A DNA stretch of 64,000 nt from Cardiocondyla obscurior (taxonomy: Eukaryota > Arthropoda > Insecta > Hymenoptera > Formicidae), in NCBI RefSeq assembly GCF_019399895.1, contig NC_091891.1, positions 1,178,001-1,242,000 of the forward strand. Direction: 5' to 3'. Of the stretch, positions 24,214 through 37,530 are shown in pieces. The notes under the pieces are model-generated. The model saw nothing but the letters and a program-made list of their open reading frames with translations, searched no databases and was not told where the DNA came from. Position numbers and translations under genes: made by a program. Each line of letters starts with the position of its first letter. The first letter of the stretch is position 1.

Positions 24214-26137
24214 AAAATAACCTACCCCAACCTAACCGAAAGCTACAAATGTAAGTGAACCGGCAACAGCCGCTAAATTATAGATAAAGGAATCAATTTA
24301 ATCGCGTGGTGATTCAATTGTTCGCACTCCAGTTGTCTCTCGCGCGAGTCAGGGCGCTCGTCCTCGACAGGCTTCTCTGCGAAACTTCACCTCGGTATCG
24401 AAGGGTTAAACGCGCTTCGAGTCTCGCCGCTGAAAACGTGACGCGCGTATCTTGTCGACCGCCAATTGATTACACCATCAATTCGTTGCGTTTCCATTAA
24501 TGAATGATAACTCCCGCCGTTCGGTGATATCTCCCACGTCGCTTAGGATCGTAGAGCGTACCGAACCGCAATGAAACGTCATGCAGCCGGAGAAAGTATT
24601 TTTACTCTCGATTTTTTTATTCCCGCGCGGGAGAAAATATTCTTAGGGCACGCTGTTTAGAATAACCCAAGACCCAAGCGGGGGGAAAAAAAAGGGCGCA
24701 ATGATTTTAAAAGTACACGTTTAAACTATCTTTGGAGCACAATGTATCCTGCCTCCGCTTTCGAAATATCTTCGACGTGCTCCGGGGACGTGAGAAAAAA
24801 AAAAAATAAAATGCGGGATTACTTTCTTCCTTCACGATACGATGGAACGTGCGAGACTTTCGCGAAACCCTCCCATGAAAATCATCAAACGAACCGCGAC
24901 CTCCTCGGTCGTCTTTATCGGGAACGATGAAGGATCGCCGGAGCCGAAGACACGTGTCGCGCGCTAATTGAAGCAAGCCCGTTTTCCGTAAACTTGCTGC
25001 TCGGTCGTCGAAATTCGATTATCGCTCGCGATTGGATTACGCCGGCTGGGCGAATGTAACGGACGGCGATGGCCCTACGACGCAACGGCGATTAATACGC
25101 GGAATGATAAAAAAGTGTCGATGCCCGTCGACGCCTCGCTCGTCGATAAAACGAACGCCCCGTCGCGACATGACACGAGAAAAGCCAGCGGGCGTACATC
25201 ACAACCTTAACCCTTTCGGAAACACGAATCCGCCGAGCTAGAATTCCTTAACTTTATTTCGCATTCAGTTTCTTAATTAATAAAAAATTTTTTTCAAGTC
25301 TTAACCTCGTCTCGATTACTTGATTTTGTCCCCGGCAAAATTAAATTAAATATTATTTTTCCTTACGTTGAATCTCGCTTAAAATCTTCTCTTTTTTACG
25401 ATTGCTTTTGCATAAAAATGTTATCCCTCATTTAACTTCTGAATTAAGAGCGAGCTCTTCTGTAAGAAGGCTTTGAAAAACGACAGGCGCAGTTTATTCG
25501 CGAGATGCGGAGCCGATTTATTTAGAGTTATCTGGGATCCCGGTGTGACATACTCCCGAGAGGAGCACGTGCAATCGGAATACATTATGCAACGCAGGTA
25601 TTGTCCATAAAGAGAGGCAGCGGGGCTCGTTCGGCGCGGGCGGCAGCAGGAAGTGCTTAACCCGCGTTTAAGCACCTCTCGCATCTCTCGCTCTCGTGTC
25701 ATTTAGCGGCTTTAATGGCGGCCATGTAAAACCCTTCATCCGCAATGGAGGATCCTAATTGTCCCGGTTTCCCGTCCTAGACTCGCCATCAATAATAATT
25801 ACTCTCGTCTCTTTGTGCGTGCACCGTGCCATGGCCCACAAAATTACCTCTCCGGCTCTGCGAGCTATTGATTTTTTACGAAGGCGCTTGTGGAAGTGTT
25901 TTGCGAACAATAGTCAACATTTCGCTTTTCCAAATTGCGAGAATTCTTTTCGCGAGAATTAACTTAACAACGGAATAAAAAAAAAAAAAAAAAAAAACCT
26001 TTGATGCAAAGAGCGCTTGAATCTCGCCCGAAACTGAAAGAAATAATAATGCTAGAGTATCATGGGAAACGAATGCTTAGCTAATAGGTTACTCGGTTAG
26101 TCATTGTACGTTACGCTGGTACGCGAAATGCACGTGA

Positions 26138-26157
26138 GCGTGTACGCGCGTACACGC
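26138..26157. repeat. Perfect 20-base palindrome
   Basis: The sequence GCGTGTACGC is followed directly by its own reverse complement. It is composed of alternating purine and pyrimidine, so it is also a Z-DNA-prone tract. A binding site for a dimeric factor is possible but unproven. Confidence 0.8.
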
Positions 26158-27856
26158 GCGGCCGCAAGGCTCAACAATAACTGGTTAGAGTCTTTCAAGG
26201 TGTTTCTGCATCCAGGCCGAACGGGCAGAAATATTTCTGTCGCGTAATTTTCCATCTCGGTATTTTACACCGATTTTACCGGCGAAAGAGGTCGCGGGAA
26301 ATTTTTATAAAACCTTCAAGAGAAAAATAAAAAGAGGAGCAAAGAACGAGACGTTGAAAATAGATATTTGCGAGACGCCCTTTTATTAATTTTCCTTTTT
26401 GTTAAAGTTGCTAAACAATTTTGCGACGGGTTTGCATTGGGATAAAGCTTTGAGACGCGCGATCTCGAAATAGCTCTAAATCAAAAGCGGAAATGATATT
26501 GGGATGATTACGTCGGCCGGGCGAGACAGTTGAGGCATATCAAGGGAGCGAAGTCTAGAGAGCAACAATTCCACGTGCATATTTCGCTCGGTCCGGCAAA
26601 GAAAAGCTCATAAATTTTATAGCGGATCGTACGGGCGAAAGTTACGAAAATTCGAGGCGGGGGGAAGACCTGTGGGCGTGCATTCCTAAAATTATTTTTA
26701 TATTGCAGAAGCCCGTTCGCTTTCAAGGACAACGGCATTGTAAAACATTCCAAAGGTTATTTTATTATTCACCGCGTTGCAAAACTAAGATTAGTCTGAC
26801 GATTTCGAAAACTAATTTTGCTGTCAGGATTGTAACTTAATTTTAGGAGCGTTTCGTGTTAAACGCGCGAATTTCGCACTCGTATGTTATCTGATTAAGA
26901 CAATTAATGTTTGTTCCTGGTGCCACAAAAATTCCAGAAAACGCGCGAATTCTCGGATTAGTAATGCGCATTATTTTTACGGATGACGAGACGTAGTTTT
27001 ATTTCTTCAAATGTCGCGGGAAAGTTCCGAATACAGGCCTTACGAATGATGCGAAGCCATTAAAGTTCGACGCTGTAACGATATGAAACGACGACAACAA
27101 CGTTTCGCTCTGGTAATTAGAGTTAAATATCGATCGCTCCGCGGGAATACAGTAATTTCCGATTTCACGGGAAGCGCGCGTTGCGTATCTTCATAAAGAA
27201 AATCGGATTTATGGCTCTCACGCGCTTACTCGCCTAAACGTTATGAATCATAATGCAGCCGGATCGATTACAGACACGGGCGTAAAGCGTGCTTGTTCCG
27301 GCATATGATTTGAGTTACGAATGAAAAGTAAGCTTCTTTCAAGGAAAGAGGAATTCCACGGAATTTATATATAGCGCGCGTTATTCAATTATTAATCGCA
27401 GCCACGATAATTTTGCATAATTGCTATCTTCCCTGGAGCTCTACAAACGATCACTTCTTCAAACCGCGACAGACTGAGACGCTTAGTTCAATCTTCGGGA
27501 AGGTCAAAGTGGAGTCAAATCTTAAAAAAAAAAAAAAAAAAAACTACTTGAGCAACATGTTGACCAGAAAATTCGACGCGCCGGTTCTTAAGGATCTCGC
27601 CCGCGAGATCAAGAGGATCGGCTCTTTGTCCGATCCGGAGCGGCGTCCTTCGCGAGTCCAGGCCGCACGCAAACACGCCCGGATGATATCAGCGGCTCTT
27701 AATCACCGCCGTTTCTCTTAATCATCCACCGGCGATCGATTACGACGAAGTGACACTCGCGTGCGAGGTGGCGTAGGGGCAGCTGCTACGAATTTTCGTT
27801 TACCTGATCTGGACAACTCGAGGGGAGCCAGGTGCACTGTCACCGCGCGCAATCAC

Positions 27857-27997
27857 CTGACGATCGTAACGCGCGCGACCGGTTCTCGAAAGTATAAAGC
27901 GGAATGACCGCACCGTACCGCACGCCGTCCCGACGCCGACTGAAGCGTTGCAGTCGCGCGCCCTGGCCGAACGTGCACTCGAGGATGCACTGACCAT
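27857..27997 (-). CDS. Candidate alternative first coding exon of Rgl (speculative)
   Basis: On the minus strand an ATG in good context (GCGGC before, G after) at 27997 opens a frame of 47 codons ending CGTCAG followed by GTGATT, a possible donor in phase 0. That is the phase required by Rgl exon 2. A second, stronger donor (CAG then GTAAAC) ends the same frame at 27804 but in phase 2, which would not fit. The peptide is serine/arginine-rich and not recognised. It lies 6.2 kb upstream of the main first exon on the same strand. Confidence 0.15.
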
Positions 27998-30900
27998 GCC
28001 GCCACGCTACGGTCGCAACCAGGGACGTATTAGCTATCGGAGACACCGAGACTGAGAAGTCTAAAGCTCAATCGACTTCAGAGCCGGTTCGCAGTACCGA
28101 TCTACACTGGGTATAGTAGGTAACAAATCATTACTCAGCACAGACGTAAAATTAAGAGAGATCTGTAATTATTGAATTTATTATCAGTAATATTTGCGAG
28201 ATACTCCGTGCGGATAAACGATATGAAATACAGGAAGTAAGGGTTTTTTTTTTTCTTTTTTTTGCTCAAAATAGGATGCGCTGCGCACGACAAGCGCACA
28301 CATGCGTAACCATTCAGGCCTTCGAAGCTCCTTCAACGCTTTCTACACATAATTCTGGAAACACGGAGGTCTTCTACGGTTACGCGTAATCGTGGCTTTG
28401 TTTAGGAATGATCACGCGAATTTTTACCCGTGCAGTGAATATTAACTCGGTGTTTTTTATGCTTGAATAATAAATATAAATAGTATTTTTTTATTTTATT
28501 TTAACTTAACTTTGTCTTCCTATATTGTTATTAATTTTAATTATTAAAATCGAATGAATATTGCGCTCGTGTGCAAAGCATAACAGACTTTTACATCCCT
28601 ACAAAACGGCGGGCTGAGTCATCAAATCCTTCCCGTACGTATACTGCTAGGGAGAATGAGTGGCGTTGCAAGGGTGGGACAACCCTCAGACGGCCGATGT
28701 GAAGTTAAACCGTAGGGAACAGTCGTCACATACGTCTACCAGCTGCTTCTCCAGCATCCGTCAATATTAGTTACAGACGTATTCGAATTAAAAAATTTAA
28801 TTATCAGCTCAAACCGCCGGGCGAATTTTTGCGGTGACAATTTCAATAGCTTAACAATTTTATTTAATAATTGAAATCAAACGTTACTTTCCAATTATTA
28901 AATTGGAAATTAAATAACTTCGAATCTATTTTCAATAATAAGTGCAGATCTACGTTAGATCTAGATTATAGCTTTATGGAAGAAAATTTATGTTAATTTC
29001 TTTTTGAAGTGGATATTACAACTATGTAAATTACAATAATAAAATTTTTTCAATTATAAGAGAATAAAAACCTTTTTTTTTTCTTTTTTTATTACATTTT
29101 CTATGAAATACTTGAGACACATGATCCAGATATCTTGATCGCACAAGCCGATGCTTTCTCGCGGCCATAAATTTCTCGCGAAGCTCTCTGAGCACTGAAC
29201 TTGAATCGTCAATCGCAATTAATTCCCTGCATGGTATGCTATCTGATGACACCAATGCACTCGTGACGTACTCGTTACGAAAAGAAACGCCGCGTGGGTG
29301 ACGTAGCACGCCCACTGTTAATTGCGTCACGGCGACGTCATTGTTATCGTGGGCTGGGGGATCGATACGAGTTCAAAAAGCCACGTTACAGTTTTGTAGA
29401 TAGTGCCTGAACTATTTCAAGCAGATTATCACCAAACACGTATGAGTCATCGGGTCGAAACAAAACGTCGGACAGGAAAAATTAGTTATCGTATCAATGC
29501 ACTACTTACGGCCATGTTAATTATTTTAATTTAACATTTCAAATAATTTTATGTTTAACTTAAAAGCACACACGCAATTTTTTTTATAATTTAAAGTGAA
29601 CTTAACGTTAGCATAAAAATCAAATTACTTTAAACTATTGTATCGATAATTTTAATGAACTTATTGAGCAACAAATTTCGATTTTTATGTACGCAGCGGA
29701 ATTTCATAAAACCCTTTTTAATTATTCCCGACAATTGTTTGGTTTATTATTTGAGAAAGTTGTGCCCAAGAAAAAGAATGTCAGGCTTAATCTCGCAGAT
29801 CTGGAATAGCAATGAGAGGACCGATCTTCTGCCAGATGTCATTTGAGCAGCTGGCCGATCGGGTTGTTTTCTCGCGTACGAGTTAGTTTCGAGAGGAGAC
29901 AGTTTGGTAAAAATCTCGTCTTTGGCGATTCAACGTTCGTTAACCTCGCTATCGGGGAGGCCATTTATTTATCTCTTCCTGTCTCTAGAAAGTGTCTTTC
30001 AAGTAACTGGTCGAGTCAAAAACTACCGTTACCGTCAAACATAAGAATTCTAAAGGAATAAGTCAGACGATTAACATATGCCTTACGAATCATTGCCGAA
30101 ATCTCTTTGCTGTGCGATCAGAGTATCTTTGTATTTCATATCCATAGAAATAATAATTAAAATAAAAAAAAAAACAATTAAACAGTTTGTCCAAATGAAA
30201 GAAAGTTAACGATAACTGAGGAAAAAAAGGAGAAGCATTTACTTGAAGGATGATTAATTATTTTAGAAACGTTAATTTGCATTTTTGCAACTTTAGTTTT
30301 CTCTTTTAATACGATTACAGATAAATTTTTAACAGATTCACTGACTCGAAAAGAAAATTATTATATAATACTATCAAGTTTATTTAGAGTTATCTAAGGT
30401 AACAAATTATTTCAAATACGTAAGTAAGAATCGTAATTAAAAAATTCTTGATACGAGATTTCAAATTGCATACACGTATGCATGCTTGTGTCTGCGCTTA
30501 AAGGTGTGAATGACACACGGATGGAGGTGATATTTCTCTACTTTCACACGAATTCCTCACTTTAACGAAACCCGTGCTCTGTTAGTGGCAGTCAACCCGC
30601 GCTCTCACATCAAGGCCGTGCTAATTACCGGGATGTAATTTTAATTGATAAGCGAGCTCGGCTCGAGTGTCAAATTCAGTTAAATTTAACGTAGCGGACG
30701 CTGATAAATGTTAAAGACCAACGAACGAAAGGGAAACTCCCGGGAGCAAACGGCGCCTTGCGTGTGTAAATTACCCTATCGCCCGACGGAATCTGTACCA
30801 GCTGTTACGCGGCGGTCAAGACATCTCGCGCTTACGCAAGCTGGTGAATCCGTCCGCGAATAAATCGCGATTAAGCGCGTCCGCTAGAGACGAGCTCTCT

Positions 30901-33900
30901 CGCTCGATTAGCGGTTGCGTCGCCGGCATCCAATTTCTCGCGCCATTCAATTCGCACCGGGATAATCGGCGTGATTAGCGAAAGCACAGAGACTCGCGAG
31001 GGAACGCGGCTCTTCTCAACGTTTTACTTTCGTTTGTGGCGCGCACAATACGAGAGTCTGGCGCTACGCCGCGATAATTGCGTCCCGCCCGGGCGCGTAA
31101 TTAACAATAAGATCCGCCTCGATCGGCAAGCAGCGAGCTGCGAATTTACATAGGAAACCTACGTCGGCCCCGTTTTAGAAACGCGCGAGAACGTCGCCGC
31201 GATCATTTCTAATCGGCGGCCTTGCGGAGCCGCGGCGTTTCGTGGGAGAGAGTGATTCAGAATCGCGTGTGTCCCACGCGTGCACTCATCGTCGGTCCAG
31301 GTTTGTCTCCCGCGTAAATGGAAAAAAGCCATAGGGTATTATATTCAAATTCCACGCGCAGCATCCCACCCATCCGTGCTGAACGAAGCAAAACTTTCCA
31401 TTGTTAGAGACACGTTTTACATTTTTCGCGCCATTTAAATGAATCGCACCGCGACATAATTACGGAGCGATTATTAAATTTATTTGCGTCGCCTGCGCTT
31501 CATATCGCTTCGATTTCTCGGTTGAGGAGACGCCGAGTACAATCCGAAGATTAAATACACGCGAATGAGAGATGAGAATGCGAAATCGGGAGTCGAGAGG
31601 TTAAGAAGTCGCGCGTGGATCAACTGTAATGACGCTATCGTGCTTACCGAGGCTGTTTTTCCACGAGAATCGCTGACGGAAGTGATATATTGAAGTCAAG
31701 GTTAAACTCGTCGAAATAGTTAGCTGCTTCAAGTCGGTCAAGTCTCGACGCCGCCTCTCGGGAGCCAAAGTTCAATCCGGATGGAGCCGAACGTGCGCCG
31801 TCAATCGGTGGAAATCACGGTGGAAAGATTCGCGCCGCGGAAATTCTGTTTCATAACCGCAGCTCGTACCCCGCGCGATGCGCTCACACCGCTCGCGGAT
31901 GGCGCAAACGCCCGATTACGGCACAGCAAACAGTTTTGTTTACAAACCATCGTTAAACTGCATATTTTTTTAACTCCCTACTTCTTCGCAAGCATTTAAA
32001 AAATATTTATGTGTTTATTCTTGCAAGCGAAAGGATTAAGAAATTTTTTAACAAGTTAAATCTCCATATGTTTCTCTCTTTATCGTACATGTCGAGCTGA
32101 AAAATTATAACGTAAAGCGAAAACGCGTTTGCTCCTATTTTTCTTTCTCTCTGAAAATTAGAAATCTTGCTGCTCTTTTTCTTTTCTTCTTTGCGGGACA
32201 GACCGACTCGCTTTCTTTGTTACACCTCGAAAATATTGCGCACGAAATGTGCCCCTCGTCCGTTTCTTTTCGGTCGCAACCTCGAATAGAAGTGTGCCAC
32301 ATGTGTTGCATTGAAATAAGCGATCGGGCATCGCGGAATGCCGGCGAGAGTCGTCGGTGATCAAACATTTGTATAAACGATCGGCCCGTGTGTGCTCAGT
32401 AGTGCTTTCAATCGACAGGAAATCAACACAAGGCAAAGTTCTTCGATTGATTGCTTAACCGTTTAGTGCATTCGATTAAGCTGCCACGTACGACGTGTTT
32501 TGAGCCTGACATCTTTAAAAGATGATGACGTGAATAACATTAACTTACTTAAATTTATACGACACGCTTAAAAATTGTATTTTAAATAGCCACAAATATT
32601 GAATGCTTTCCGCTCTAAATAATTACGGTCAATATCTATTTTGCATACGTATAATTATTACAAATATACAATTTTTTTAATTGAACACATTTTTAATTTT
32701 ATGCTATTCATTAAAAAAAAAAATAATAATAATAATAATCGCGGCTATATACAACATTAGTTAAAAAGAAAAAAAAAAAAAAACGTACTTGGATATATCG
32801 AAATTGTAACAATTGTCTAATGGCCACTTAAATAATTTAAATTCCAAGTGGAGTAAAGCCCCGTACCGATAAATTGGCTTAGCCGTGCGAGCTCGAACGA
32901 GAGGATTGAGTCATCGGATAATTGTCACGATCATCGCATCTCCCGGCCTTCTTTGGACGTGAAAAACGTGCTAATCGCTTTAAGTGGACCTAATACCCGG
33001 ATCGAGGCTAAAATTTCTATCGCGACAGCGCCGCAAAGGCCACTCCTGCCCCTCTTCGTCGCGTTCGATTTCACGTCACCGCGGCAATTGTGATTGCCAG
33101 TTCTAAGTGAAAGATTGAATCGAGCCGAGAGACGGTAGGTTAGATCCGTGCACGGATAAGGACGATCGCTCCAATTGCGAGCGCGATAGAGAGACGCGCG
33201 GGAAGTATACGCGCCGCGCGCCACTTATAAATTTGCTCGGGCCGATCTTCTCACGTCGCCGCCGCCGTGAGAAAGGCGGATGTCCATTCTGAATTCACGG
33301 TACGGAACGAGAGGAATCTCTTTTCCTTTTCGCGCGACTCGCGCTCGCGAATTCGCACGCTGGAGTCGCGAAAGTGCGGCGGTATCGCGCGGCACGTTCG
33401 ACCACCGCGGGTTTCTCCTCGAAACGGCAACGGAAAATTTTCTGTATTCCGCTCGTATGATAAGATTCCTTTTTCTAACTTTCGGCTTTTCGGTAAATTT
33501 TTAAGGAGAAAAATTGCCCTACTATCGTATGTATAAGTAACGTACAAGTTGAGGGAGAGCGTTGAAGCTCGATTTATATTTAGAGTTGCATCTTGATCCG
33601 GCCGTAATTTTTTATTTTTACGTTTTTTTTTTGCGCGTTTTTCCTTCGCCTCCTGTCTACATTCCGCGACGCGCCTCGTTAGACTTGACACGTATTACTT
33701 TGCATTCTCCATAAGCGTCTCGGGGCCTTTCGCGTGGCGCAAAGCGCGCGCCTTCGCCGGAGCAGATAAACCGAACCGGAGTAGATTCCGAACTTGGAAA
33801 CGATCGCGGTTTTCCAGCTCGTCGCCGGAACTTTCCCGGTGCTCTCGCGAAGCGTCCGGTCCCGCAGGAACGAGACCAATGTGCCGCGATTGCGCTCCGA

Positions 33901-36739
33901 TAACCGCGGATAACACGAGGAGTGTTTAGAAAATTTAGAATTTGCTCTCTCGAGACTGACTCTCCTAACATCAAAGCGCAAAAGTGATAATTGAATTTTG
34001 GAACTCGCACCAGCCGAATTAAATGCGATCGACTTTCACGTATCACGTTTACGAAACGTTTACACATGTCGATTATTTCATCTTACAAAAAGTAGTTGTT
34101 AATTATTTTGATCGGACTACGAATTGCTGCTATTCTACATTAATCATATTTTATTAATATTTTCAATTCCAAGCGCGTTACGGCGTAAAAACCCTTCGCG
34201 GTTCTACTCGGAAACCACGCGAAGATAAGGGAGAAGACCGCGCTTACGTTTTCAGGCCTGAATCGTCCGTCGTAAATTCTTTCATAAATATTTAATTTTC
34301 CACGACACTTCTCCATCGAAAGAAAAATAAACGATAAAAGTTCAGTTCGGTAGAATCTACGCGGCGATAATTTTAGAGACGCCGTTTATCGACGTGGGCA
34401 CAAATGACAATGTTGACTCGGGAGGATCTATCGCGAACGATGATAAGGACAACGTTTCACGGGCGCGCCGAAGGACTCGCGATAATCGCCGATAACGTTT
34501 GTGGACGCACGACAGCGTGTCAAGGCCCAATGTCACACCGGCCGAGGGACACCCGGCCGACGATTGCGAGACCGTGATATATCGCCGCCGTAATTTTCTG
34601 CCCGTTAACGTCGGCCGTCGTTACGGAAGCGAGCTGCGTCCGCGCGGACCGGAAGGCAAGGGGGGAAGTCACGCCGATGCAGTTTGCACGCGCGAGATCC
34701 TTGACATTTCCCCGACGTTGCGCACGAGAGATAAGGGGCAGTCAGGCCGCGGGGAAGCCGAGCAACGCGCCTCGAAACCGCATGCGATTTACGAGGAGCT
34801 GCGCCGCGCGCGTAATTTCGACTACGAATCGCGCGAAAGTTGCGAAAGAAACGCCGAGACGTGCGGGAGGCGACCGCGGGAAGAACGGCTCCTCTGCCGC
34901 TTTGATTCCAGCATCCGCGGGATGCAATAAAGATAAAAGTTCGGCGCGCGTGCGAAAGCGAGCTGAAAAGTGACGACGGAAGTGAAGGTAGAAATCGATC
35001 GGCCGTGTGCCGGCCGACTGCCAAGTTCTCGACTCGGCTCGGCTCGAGCTTAATCAACTGCGAAGAAATAAATGTGGCACCTGGGATTTTTCTGCGCGCC
35101 GCTCCCTTCTTCTCGCCTTCTGCGAGATTAAAGAGACCCGAAAAATTTTCCACTCGTTTCGCGCACATGATTATTACGTTTGTTAAGAGACTTAGGCTTA
35201 TTGATGTCGGGGCAATAAAATTTTATTATCGGAATAGTCGCTGCCAATGGCACAAGCGTGTCGGAATAAAGAGGCAATTTTTCATTTCGTCAGGCGTGTG
35301 GTCTCCATCGATCGCGTCTTCAAGCGTCATGCCTCCGGAAACGAAAACGTACGATCCGTGACCGCGTTACGTCAGGAACGTGGCTTTCAAATCGAGCCAC
35401 AATCCTGCCACACGATGGCGAGAGAGAAAGAAAGGCTAAATGAAGAGAGGAAAAACCGAGTATCGCGGGTTCGGAATACGTTCGTCGTATTTAATTATTG
35501 AATTAAAATTGTATACAATACTTGCAAATTGATTAAATAGAAAAAAAAACAGAAAAATTAATGCTAAAGTGTTACTCGGCGCACGGTCTGCGCTGCGAGC
35601 GCGTGACGGATAGAAAAGTCGCTCGGCGCGTTTAATCGCGAGCGGGATTGCGGAAAATGCGGGAGGGGCGATAAATAAAAAAAAAAAAAAGAGAAAGGCA
35701 CGATAATTACCAAGGATTCGTCCCCATTGTCAGCGCTCATAGCCCCCCGCTGGCGCTAGAGGAACCCGAACTCGTCGCTCGTCGTCGTCGTCTTCGTCGC
35801 CGGGCTGTTCGTTGCTCCTCTTCGCGGCTTCGCTTCCGGCAGCAGCAACAGCAGCACGAGCCGACGACGCTCGTCATTCTGCGCCGAGGCCTGCCCACCA
35901 AACGGGACTGCTCCCGAAGGATTTTACTCGTGACGGCCGCTCCGGGTCTAATTTGTCATTTAGCATCGCGCCGCAACACGCCGGAGATATCCTCTTCCCG
36001 TTTCGGATCTGTCACCGCTTCCTCTGGTGCAAAATGCCATTTTTCAAAGAACGGTAAAAGGGCAGGAGGATTGTTCAGTTATTCTAACACGGCAGAAAAT
36101 CGAAGGGAAAGGAAATAGGATTTTTTTTTAAAGTTGCAACATAAAAAATTTTAATTGACGGCGAACGATTTAATTACAAAAAAAAAGAGAGTTAGAAAAT
36201 AAAATGATATTAATAATGATAGTCATTGCGTTTCGAAATTATCATTGAAGTATAACGTAATTGATTTTTTTTTTTTATGTAAAGTTGAAAAAATTATTAT
36301 CGTTTGAGGGAATTTTAATAGCACAGTAAGTAGATACTGCGGGGTAGTAATCAGATAAGAATATTACGGTCTACATGCGTGAGAAAAGAAATAAGATGCT
36401 GTAATAATAATATTAATAATAGTTAACAATAGGATATTTTTTCTCCTAAAGTTCTATAATGTTACATTTAAAATATGCTGCCAACGCATTTGTGAGAACT
36501 TTGAAGGAGAAAAAAAAAAAAAAAAAAAGAATAGTTACGTGAGGCAATCAGATGGAGACTATAGTGATCTCTAGGGACATAGGATTGTGACGGGATAGGG
36601 ATATCCTATCACGTCGAGAAAGAAAGAGGCGACACTCCAGGAATTTGAGAAAAATAGTACCAGCGAAATTCTTTTCGGATTTTAAGGGGCTGCACTAAAA
36701 ACTACGTTCGCGATATAGTCACAACGTCTCGAAGTGCCT

Positions 36740-37530
36740 TCGCGGAGTACTTAAGACTTCCCTCAGGTCGCTCCCTTCGCGCGCACTCTCACGAGAGGTC
36801 GGAGCGAGCGAGAGGAAGAGAGACGGAGAACAATGCGGCAAGTGCGGGCGCGAGAGAGCCCGAGAGAGGACACTGACACACGAAACGTCAACGACACTTC
36901 GAAGCACGTCGTCTCGCCTCTTCCTCTCGCCCTTCTCTTCTCTCGTTCGCTCACCCTTGGTACTTCACTCACTGTGAACTCACGATGCACCGTGTTCCGA
37001 AAATGCACTCTCGGTACCGTCGGACGTCGTTGTTTTGAGGTCGAACCGCGACTTTTCTCTTTCTCTCTCTCTTTCGAGCGGACGAGTGCCGTTCCTTGCG
37101 AGCGGAATGGAACGGTACGGTACGGTACGGTACGGTACAGCGCAGGGAAACCGGGGGACCGCCGCGCCGCGGGGTCCCCGCTCTCTTCAGGTTGCGAAAG
37201 AGAAAAATCAAGGCAGGCGCGAGGGATGCGCGCTTGTGCCGCAACGCGCCGGGAGAATCGTCAGCCGTTTTCAGATCTCGAGCCTTCCCTCGCGGATCGG
37301 ACCTCCGTGTGCGACTGTGTTGCAACCACCGTCACGCGGGAGATGTGTGCCGGTGTGTGACGGACTTTTTCCCACTATGCCAGGACACGAAGTGGGGGAG
37401 CAGGTACTTACGACCGTACCGCCATTTGTTGTAACGGAGGTGCTCCTCTCGGCTTTTGTTGAAGAGAGGGTACCCAGGGACGGATCGATTCGCCTCAAAG
37501 GTCGACGCTGAGGAGTCGAACCGGCTCCTA
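36740..37530. promoter_or_regulatory. CpG-rich island with splice donors on both strands
   Basis: A GC-rich block between AT-rich flanks. On the plus strand ATG CCA at about 37378 opens nine codons ending GAGCAG followed by GTACTT. On the minus strand, ATTAG at 37528-37532 could act as acceptor for a 38-codon open exon (37527-37412) that ends GGTC followed by GTAAGT, a consensus donor in phase 0. The two signals overlap, so at most one is likely real. It reads as a promoter or first-exon region of an unidentified transcript, or an upstream exon of Rgl. Confidence 0.3.
37113..37138 (+). repeat. CGGTA pentanucleotide microsatellite
   Basis: Five tandem copies of CGGTA followed by a partial copy. 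It lies within the CpG-rich island. Confidence 0.95.

Larger units (their letters stand above)
23401..24250 (+). other. Candidate plus-strand untranslated exon with tandem repeats
   Basis: A CpG-rich stretch passes into GTGATAGTG-type words, then two tandem repeat tracts, and ends at AAAT followed by GTAAGTG (donor at 24251), a near-perfect plus-strand splice donor. The words resemble insect 5' untranslated leaders. No open frame from an ATG spans it and no downstream acceptor could be assigned, so the gene is unknown. Confidence 0.25.
24251..36730. other. About 12.5 kb without a recognised gene
   Basis: Alternating AT-rich and CpG-rich blocks. Long open frames overlap on both strands in the CpG-rich block at 34.5-35.2 kb, which is expected where TA-containing stop codons are rare, and none resembles a protein family. 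A minus-strand candidate exon lies at 27.8-28.0 kb and a 20-base palindrome at 26138-26157. A-rich runs occur at about 25977-25997 and 36510-36528, and an AAT tract at about 32728-32746. Confidence 0.5.

Noticed and set aside
28690..28720. GAAGTTAAA word resembling the 5S rRNA internal promoter
   Set aside because: The surrounding sequence does not match 5S rRNA and gives no folding arms of the right size.
34499..35168. Overlapping open frames of 143 (plus) and 187 (minus) codons
   Set aside because: The block is CpG-rich, so stop codons are rare on both strands. Neither product resembles a family, starts are weak, and no splice structure supports them.
35749..36057. Alanine/leucine-rich plus-strand frame resembling a signal peptide
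   Set aside because: It has no ATG, and the leader-like stretch comes from CGTCGT and GCAGCA repeats.
37511..37529. GGTTCGACTCC (minus strand) resembling a tRNA B box
   Set aside because: The flanking bases do not form a T-arm stem and no acceptor or anticodon stem can be built.
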